Part shown: piece after piece, positions 31,287 to 37,219 of the stretch | Numbering within the stretch: the first letter of the stretch is position 1 | How the letters are laid out: each line of letters begins with the position of its first letter | Assembly (NCBI GenBank): GCA_044868295.1 | Contig: JBIOWF010000153.1 | Span: 1 to 37,219, forward strand | Direction of reading: 5' to 3' | Length of the DNA stretch: 37,219 bases | DNA from: JBIOWF01 sp044868295 | Lineage (GTDB): Bacteria > Actinomycetota > Actinomycetes > Streptosporangiales > Streptosporangiaceae | Translations under genes and position numbers: made by a program | Notes under the pieces: generated by a model | Seen by the model: only the letters and a program-made list of their open reading frames with translations | Databases searched by the model: none | Told to the model about the DNA's origin: nothing

Positions 31287-32834
31287 ATGGAGAAAATCCC
31301 CTGGTGGCATGACGCCGTCGTCTACGAGATCTACGTCCGCAGTTTCAGCGACGCCTCAGGTGACGGAGTCGGCGACCTCGCCGGCATCCGGAGCCGCCTG
31401 CCTTACCTCGTCGAGCTCGGCGTCGACGCGATCTGGCTGACGCCGTTCTACCCCTCCCCCATGGCGGACGGCGGCTACGACGTGGCCGACTACCGTGATG
31501 TCGATCCGATGTTCGGGTCGCTCGACGAGCTCGACGAGCTGATCGCCGCCGCCCACGCGCACGGCCTGCGGCTGATGATCGACATCGTCCCCAACCACAG
31601 CTCGTCCGAACATCGCTGGTTCCAGCAGGCCCTGTCGGCCCCCAAGGGCTCGCCGGAGCGCGAGCGGTACATCTTCCAGGACGAGCCGAACAACTGGCTG
31701 TCGGTCTTCGGTGGGCCCGCGTGGACCCGCGTGCCGGACGGGCAGTGGTACCTGCACCTGTTCGCGCCCGAGCAGCCCGACTTCAACTGGCGCAACCCGG
31801 AGGTCCACGAAGAGTTCCTCGACATCCTGCGGTTCTGGCTGGACCGGGGCGTCGACGGCTTCCGCATCGACGTCGCGATGGGCCTGCACAAGGCCGACGG
31901 CCTGCCCGACACCGCACCGGGCTTCACCGCGACGTCGCCCATCTGGGGGCAGCCGGAGGTGCACGAGGTCTACCGCGAATGGCGCAAGGTCCTCGACTCC
32001 TACTCGCGGGACGAGGAGGAGCTGCCGGGTGAGCGTGCCGCGGTGGGAGAGGTCTGGACGGACTCCCCGGAGGACCTCGCCCTGTACGTACGCCCCGACG
32101 AGCTGCACCAGAGCTTCAACTTCGCCTGGCTGGAGGCGCCGTGGTCGGCGACCGCCTTCCGGAAGATCGTCGAAGACACGCTGGTCGCGGTCGCCGCGCC
32201 GACCTGGGTGCTGTCCAACCACGATGTGGTCCGGCACGTCACCCGCTACGGCGAGGGATCCCTGAATCCCGCCGCGGGGCTGTCGCGCGGCCGGGCCGCG
32301 CTTTTGGCCATGCTCGCCCTTCCCGGTTCTGCATATATCTACCAAGGGGAAGAACTAGGCCTACCCGAGGTACAGGATCTTCCACCTGAGTCCCGGCAGG
32401 ACCCCACCTTCTTCCGCTCGAACGGCGAGGTTCCGGGCCGCGACGGATGCCGGGTTCCGCTCCCCTGGTCCGGTACGGCTCCGCCGTTCGGGTTCGGGCC
32501 GGACGGGAGCTGGCTGCCGCAACCCGCGGACTGGGCGGGCCTGACCGTCGAGAAGCAGGCCGCGGACCCGTCCTCGACCCTGTCGTTCTACCGCAGGGCT
32601 CTGGCGGTCCGCCGCTCGCTGCGCGGCGCCCTGCCGGACGCGATCGCGTGGCTGGACGCGCCCGGCGGCGACGCTCTGGGCTTCGCCCGGGGCAGGCTGG
32701 TGTGCGTGCTCAACTGCGGCGAGGATCCGGTACGGCTCCCGCCCCACGACGAGGTCCTGATCTCCAGCGGCCCCCTGGACGGCACGGACCTCCCCCCGGA
32801 CACGGCTGTATGGCTTCTCACGCCCCCGGCATGA
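31287..32834 (+). CDS. Glycoside hydrolase family 13, alpha-glucosidase-like
   Basis: The 515-residue protein is a cytosolic (no signal peptide) GH13 enzyme. The start WWHDAVVYEIYVRSFSDASG is typical, and the four conserved regions are present: DIVPNHSSSEH, GFRIDVAMGL with the nucleophile Asp195, AAVGEVWTD with the acid/base Glu255, and LSNHDVVRH with Asp313. These features fit an alpha-glucosidase or oligo-1,6-glucosidase acting on maltodextrins or isomaltose; sequence alone does not fix the linkage. No clear ribosome binding site is seen. The last 17 bp overlap the 3' end of the convergent thioesterase gene. Confidence 0.92.
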   Translation: MEKIPWWHDAVVYEIYVRSFSDASGDGVGDLAGIRSRLPYLVELGVDAIWLTPFYPSPMADGGYDVADYRDVDPMFGSLDELDELIAAAHAHGLRLMIDIVPNHSSSEHRWFQQALSAPKGSPERERYIFQDEPNNWLSVFGGPAWTRVPDGQWYLHLFAPEQPDFNWRNPEVHEEFLDILRFWLDRGVDGFRIDVAMGLHKADGLPDTAPGFTATSPIWGQPEVHEVYREWRKVLDSYSRDEEELPGERAAVGEVWTDSPEDLALYVRPDELHQSFNFAWLEAPWSATAFRKIVEDTLVAVAAPTWVLSNHDVVRHVTRYGEGSLNPAAGLSRGRAALLAMLALPGSAYIYQGEELGLPEVQDLPPESRQDPTFFRSNGEVPGRDGCRVPLPWSGTAPPFGFGPDGSWLPQPADWAGLTVEKQAADPSSTLSFYRRALAVRRSLRGALPDAIAWLDAPGGDALGFARGRLVCVLNCGEDPVRLPPHDEVLISSGPLDGTDLPPDTAVWLLTPPA

Positions 32835-33249
32835 ACCGCCTGAGGTAGGCCACCTCGTCCTCCGTCAACCGCCGTGGACGAGCGTTCTCGACGTCATAGG
32901 CGACCAGCACGGAGCGTGCCCGTACGAAGATCTCGGCATCGTCGCGGATTTCGTAGGCGAGCCCGAACTTGGCGGCGCTGAGCTCCGTCACCCAGGTCTC
33001 GACCCGGACCGGCTCAGTGCGGAACGTCAGCGGCCGCCGATAGTCGATCTCGTGCCGAGCCACCACCAGGCCCCGGTGAGACCGGCCACCCTGTCTCACC
33101 GGGTCGAGGTAGAGCATCGCCATGCGGGCGTCCTCGAGGTAGTCGAGGAACCGCACGTTGTTGACATGCCCCAGGCTGTCGATGTCCGCGAAACGCATCT
33201 GGCGGTGCAGGACATGCCGATTCCCTCGGCCGCCCGGGTCGTGTCTCAT
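32818..33249 (-). CDS. Acyl-CoA thioesterase (hot-dog fold, 4HBT type)
   Basis: The 143-residue protein carries the 4HBT motif RFADIDSLGHVNNVRFLDYL, with Asp24 and His28-Val-Asn in the catalytic region, and the later strand HEIDYRRPLTFRTEPVRVET. It would hydrolyse a cytosolic acyl-CoA; the chain length is unknown. Gene order thioesterase next to ettA and a group II globin recurs in actinobacteria. It starts 23 bp after the ettA stop on the same strand, so the two are probably co-transcribed, and it overlaps the GH13 gene tail to tail. Confidence 0.9.
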   Translation of the reverse strand: MRHDPGGRGNRHVLHRQMRFADIDSLGHVNNVRFLDYLEDARMAMLYLDPVRQGGRSHRGLVVARHEIDYRRPLTFRTEPVRVETWVTELSAAKFGLAYEIRDDAEIFVRARSVLVAYDVENARPRRLTEDEVAYLRRFMPGA

Positions 33250-33272
33250 CAGCCGAGCCCCGCCGCGCGTCG

Positions 33273-34937
<1,665 letters not shown>

Positions 34938-34944
34938 GCCCTCA

Positions 34945-34950
34945 AGACTA
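34945..34950 (-). promoter_or_regulatory. Candidate -10 box of ettA overlapping the upstream stop codon
   Basis: On the minus strand TAGTCT ends 7 nt before the ettA ATG. Its first three bases are the TAG stop codon of the diguanylate cyclase gene. Confidence 0.45.
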
Positions 34951-36252
34951 GGGGATGCCACCGGTAGGGCTGTCCCTCGTGCGGGGCGGATGGGGAATCG
35001 GCGCCGCAGACAGGCAAATCCGGTCCCTGCCGAGCTCTTTGGCCTGGTAGAGAGCAAGGTCGGCGGCGGCGAGCAGCTCGATGAGGTCGTCGCCGTGAAT
35101 GTTCATGATCGCGACACCGGCCGAGATGGTCACGCTGATCACTGTCTCGTCCACGGCCACGGCCATGCGGCCGACGCGGGTGCGAAGCCGCTCCGCGACC
35201 CGGCGGGCCTCAGCGATGTCGGCTCTCGGCAGCAGGATCACGAACTCCTCGCCGCCGAACCGGCCCACGACGTCGTAGTCACGCAACTGGCTGCGGAGGG
35301 TGGCGGCGACCGCGACCAGCACCTGGTCGCCGACGAGGTGGCCGTGCCTGTCGTTGACCCTTTTGAAGTGGTCGATGTCGACGATGAGCAGGGCGAGCGT
35401 CTCCCCGGTCCGCTGCGCCCGCACGATCTCCGTGTCTGCCTCACGCTGCCACGCCGCCGCGTTGAGCAGGCCGGTCTTCGGGTCGGTGCGGGCGGCCGCC
35501 TGCAACTGGGCGTGGAGCAGACTTCGTTGCAGCAGCACCACCGGGGGCAGCGTCAGGAGCAGCAGCGCGAGGTTGAGCCCGGCGAGGATGGCGACCGTCA
35601 CGCCCAGGCAGAGCTCTACCGTGTCGAGCAGGAGGCTTTCCCGGTCCCACAGGACGTCGCGCCATCGGCTTTCCGGATCGGCGATGTGCGCGGCGATGGC
35701 GATCAGGGCGATGTTGAGGACCGTGAACAGGGCCGCGCAGGCCACCGCGACGATGATGGGCCCACTCGCGCCTCTGGACAGCTCGGCCGGGGACCCGATG
35801 CCGGTATGGAATGCCACCGACGCGGCGCACGCGGCGAGGCCGATCGCGGCCGCGCTGAAGACCCGCCGGTAGAGCACCGTGGCCCGGACCCTGAGTTGCA
35901 GGAGGATCTGGAGCGTGATGGGCGCGAGCAGCGCGTAGACCGGGGGCAGGAGCAACGCCACCGGAAGCCACCAGGCCGACAGCAGGTCACGTGACACACC
36001 GGCCGGCATGCCCAGGCGACGCGTCGCCTCGATGCAGACGCCCCCGCAACCCATGAGCGCGGCGAACGTGGCGAGATCGGCGGCGCTGAAGTCGGTCGAC
36101 GCCGTGAAGAAGCCGATCGCGACCAGGTCGAGCGCTACGATCCCGCAGAAATAGGCGACGAGGGCACGGCGCTGGGCCAGCAACGGCCACCGGCCACCTC
36201 GCGAGGGCAGCCCGTCGCGCGGCTTGGCCGAGGCCTCACTGGGCGCCGTCAT
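34948..36252 (-). CDS. Membrane-bound diguanylate cyclase (GGDEF)
   Basis: The protein makes cyclic di-GMP from two GTP. With ATG 36252 it has 434 residues: about six to eight hydrophobic segments between residues 25 and 250 (for example ALVAYFCGIVALDLVAIGFF, PVALLLPPVYALLAPITLQI and LCLGVTVAILAGLNLALLLL), then a GGDEF domain with the active-site motif GGEEF at 333-337. An allosteric I-site, Arg324-Asp-Tyr-Asp327, lies exactly five residues before it, so the enzyme should be product-inhibited. The start is chosen because GGGGGA lies 5 nt upstream; ATG 36270 has no such site. It sits between ssb and ettA on the same strand. In actinomycetes such enzymes often feed the BldD/c-di-GMP development switch. 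Confidence 0.92.
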   Translation of the reverse strand: MTAPSEASAKPRDGLPSRGGRWPLLAQRRALVAYFCGIVALDLVAIGFFTASTDFSAADLATFAALMGCGGVCIEATRRLGMPAGVSRDLLSAWWLPVALLLPPVYALLAPITLQILLQLRVRATVLYRRVFSAAAIGLAACAASVAFHTGIGSPAELSRGASGPIIVAVACAALFTVLNIALIAIAAHIADPESRWRDVLWDRESLLLDTVELCLGVTVAILAGLNLALLLLTLPPVVLLQRSLLHAQLQAAARTDPKTGLLNAAAWQREADTEIVRAQRTGETLALLIVDIDHFKRVNDRHGHLVGDQVLVAVAATLRSQLRDYDVVGRFGGEEFVILLPRADIAEARRVAERLRTRVGRMAVAVDETVISVTISAGVAIMNIHGDDLIELLAAADLALYQAKELGRDRICLSAAPIPHPPRTRDSPTGGIP

Positions 36253-36288
36253 ATCGTCCCCCAAACGCATCCAACGAGCGTCTCACGA

Positions 36289-36299
36289 TGTGTAACACA
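36289..36299. promoter_or_regulatory. Palindrome upstream of the diguanylate cyclase gene
   Basis: TGTGTAACACA is an 11-bp palindrome (TGTGT-A-ACACA) in a locally AT-rich patch 37 nt upstream of the chosen start. On the minus strand TATTGT, a possible -10 box, lies next to it. It is a candidate operator; no known regulator is assigned. Confidence 0.3.
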
Positions 36300-36483
36300 A
36301 TAATTGCGGAGTGTGCGATGCGCGACGGGAACCGATACCTTGAGCAACGTGGCCGTCTCTATCCGTTGGCCACCGAAGTGGGGTGCCGCTCGTTCGAGCG
36401 GGTCGTCGTAGGGAAAGGAGCCGCCATGACGCGAGGCGTTACCTGGATCTGATCTGGTGCTCTTAACGCGACGCGGAAGTCGC

Positions 36484-36542
36484 CATCGGCCGTCCTCCCA
36501 GCTCCCCGCAGGTGCTGGGGCACCGACCGCGCACGGCCGATG
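36484..36542 (-). terminator. Two-part hairpin after ssb
   Basis: CATCGGCCGT (36484-36493) and ACGGCCGATG (36533-36542) form a perfect outer stem, and CCCAGC (36497-36502) with GCTGGG (36514-36519) an inner one. It lies 10 nt after the ssb stop on the minus strand. Confidence 0.7.
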
Positions 36543-36552
36543 CCCCTCCGCA

Positions 36553-37083
36553 CTACGCCGCCAACGGCACCGTCTCCACCGGCCAGCCCTCTTCTGCCTC
36601 ACCGTCGTCGCCCGGCAGCCCCTCGACGACCCTGAGGCCTTCGCCTCGGGCGAGCTCCCATTCCCGGGTGTGGTCCTCCATGCCCTGCCGGTCGTCGTCA
36701 TCCGGTCCGGGGCCGGAGCGGGAGCGGATCGGCTTCTCGAAGGTCGCGATCCCCCACTTCAGGTCGTGGCCTACCGAGGTCGCCTCCACCTCGGCCCAGA
36801 ACCGCTGCTCCCCGTCTCGCTCGAACTGCTTGATGCGCAGCCGGCCGTACACGACGACGGGTTGCCCTTTGGCTATCGACTGGTGGACGTTGTCGGCGAG
36901 GCCCCGATAGCAGCGGACCGTGTAGAACGTGGTGTCCTTGGTCTGCCAGGTGCTGGTCTTCTGGTCGAGGATCCGCCGGTTGACGGCCAGCCGCATGGAC
37001 GTGACGCGCGAGCCGTCCTTGAACTGGTACTGCCGCGGATCGTCGGTGACGTTCCCGCTCAGCGTGACGTAGATGTCGCTCAT
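36553..37083 (-). CDS. ssb: Single-stranded DNA-binding protein paralogue
   Basis: The 176-residue protein starts MSDIYVTLSGNVTDDPRQYQ and has the OB-fold of SSB through about residue 110 (RLAVNRRILDQKTSTWQTKD, QPVVVYGRLRIKQFERDGE). The C-terminal third is acidic, but it ends EEGWPVETVPLAA rather than the D-D-x-P-F tip that recruits repair and replication proteins. It is therefore more like the second SSB of Streptomyces (SsbB type, linked to sporulation) than the essential replication SSB, and no rpsF or rpsR genes are adjacent. GGGAGG lies 6 nt before ATG 37083. Confidence 0.88.
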   Translation of the reverse strand: MSDIYVTLSGNVTDDPRQYQFKDGSRVTSMRLAVNRRILDQKTSTWQTKDTTFYTVRCYRGLADNVHQSIAKGQPVVVYGRLRIKQFERDGEQRFWAEVEATSVGHDLKWGIATFEKPIRSRSGPGPDDDDRQGMEDHTREWELARGEGLRVVEGLPGDDGEAEEGWPVETVPLAA

Positions 37084-37170
37084 GAACTGCCTCCCACGGC
37101 CCGGACACTCGCCGGACGTGGACGACACGATGCCCGCGGGCCCACGCCCCACAGGCCGCCGAACACGGTT

Positions 37171-37196
37171 CTGTGGAAAACCTCAGTCGTCCACAG
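37171..37196. promoter_or_regulatory. Inverted DnaA-box-like sites upstream of ssb
   Basis: CTGTGGA (37171-37177) and TCCACAG (37190-37196) form a perfect inverted repeat with a 12-nt spacer. Read outwards they give TTTTCCACA on the minus strand and TCGTCCACA on the plus strand, both close to DnaA boxes. They lie 88 nt upstream of the ssb start. Confidence 0.4.
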
Positions 37197-37219
37197 CCAG
37201 GGGTTCGATCTGACGATCG

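Noticed and set aside
36386..36401. 16-bp palindrome CCGCTCG-TT-CGAGCGG in the ssb-cyclase gap
   Set aside because: The 2-nt loop is too small for a good terminator, and nothing nearby assigns it a role; it could be chance in GC-rich DNA.
36426..36452. 8-codon ORF (MTRGVTWI) with a strong AAAGGAG site on the plus strand
   Set aside because: It resembles an attenuation leader, but no plus-strand gene follows; the downstream hairpin is better read as the ssb terminator on the minus strand.

Overview
The window is high-GC actinobacterial chromosome, most likely from a filamentous member of the Streptosporangiales (Nonomuraea, Streptosporangium or Microbispora type). The evidence is the strong G/C bias at third codon positions, GTG starts, mycothiol-era enzymes (Rv2466c-type DsbA protein, DUF664/DinB), an Eis-type acetyltransferase, a group II truncated globin, a tail-less SSB, an actinobacterial c-di-AMP riboswitch, and many genes that appear to be leaderless (a TANNNT box ending 6-7 nt before the start codon). 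The order assignment is inference; the phylum is secure.

1-8.1 kb: end of a DeoR-type sugar regulator overlapping galT; a ydaO/c-di-AMP riboswitch controlling a secreted coiled-coil M15-like cell-wall protein; a DinB-fold protein; a site-2 protease (RseP type); a membrane-anchored SpoIIE-type phosphatase; Eis; a small 63-residue ORF; rpiB. 8.1-13.8 kb: a micro-ORF and def, an aldehyde dehydrogenase, an Rv2466c-like thioredoxin-fold protein with a single active-site Cys, and pepN.

13.8-15.5 kb is a scarred patch: a LemA gene that stops after 49 codons, an orphan 51-codon ORF coupled to it, about four decayed copies of a 59-bp repeat, a DUF5130 (TPM-like) gene whose start region is partly duplicated, and a small membrane protein. 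15.5-24.3 kb is mostly housekeeping: a NERD-domain protein, ilvD, a coiled-coil protein, a stand-alone WYL protein, an FmdB zinc ribbon, a GNAT enzyme, an HNH endonuclease, a prolyl oligopeptidase and purU.

24.3-29.2 kb is the most unusual part. A tightly coupled minus-strand set encodes an XRE-type HTH regulator with a TPR-like C-terminal part, a GNAT acetyltransferase, a 24-residue micro-peptide and a 664-residue TPR protein. The TPR protein has a Walker-B-like motif but no P-loop. The stop codons of the regulator and of the micro-ORF overlap the next start by 4 nt (GTGA). A divergent 86-residue protein with a YWWSWGE motif faces the regulator. I read this as a candidate undescribed peptide/acetyltransferase/TPR system under a dedicated regulator; its function is unknown to me.

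29.2-37.2 kb: a 615-bp stretch without a convincing gene, an MscS channel, the globin glbO, a GH13 glucosidase, an acyl-CoA thioesterase, the ABC-F factor ettA, a membrane-bound diguanylate cyclase with an I-site, and an SSB paralogue lacking the acidic tip, with DnaA-box-like repeats upstream.
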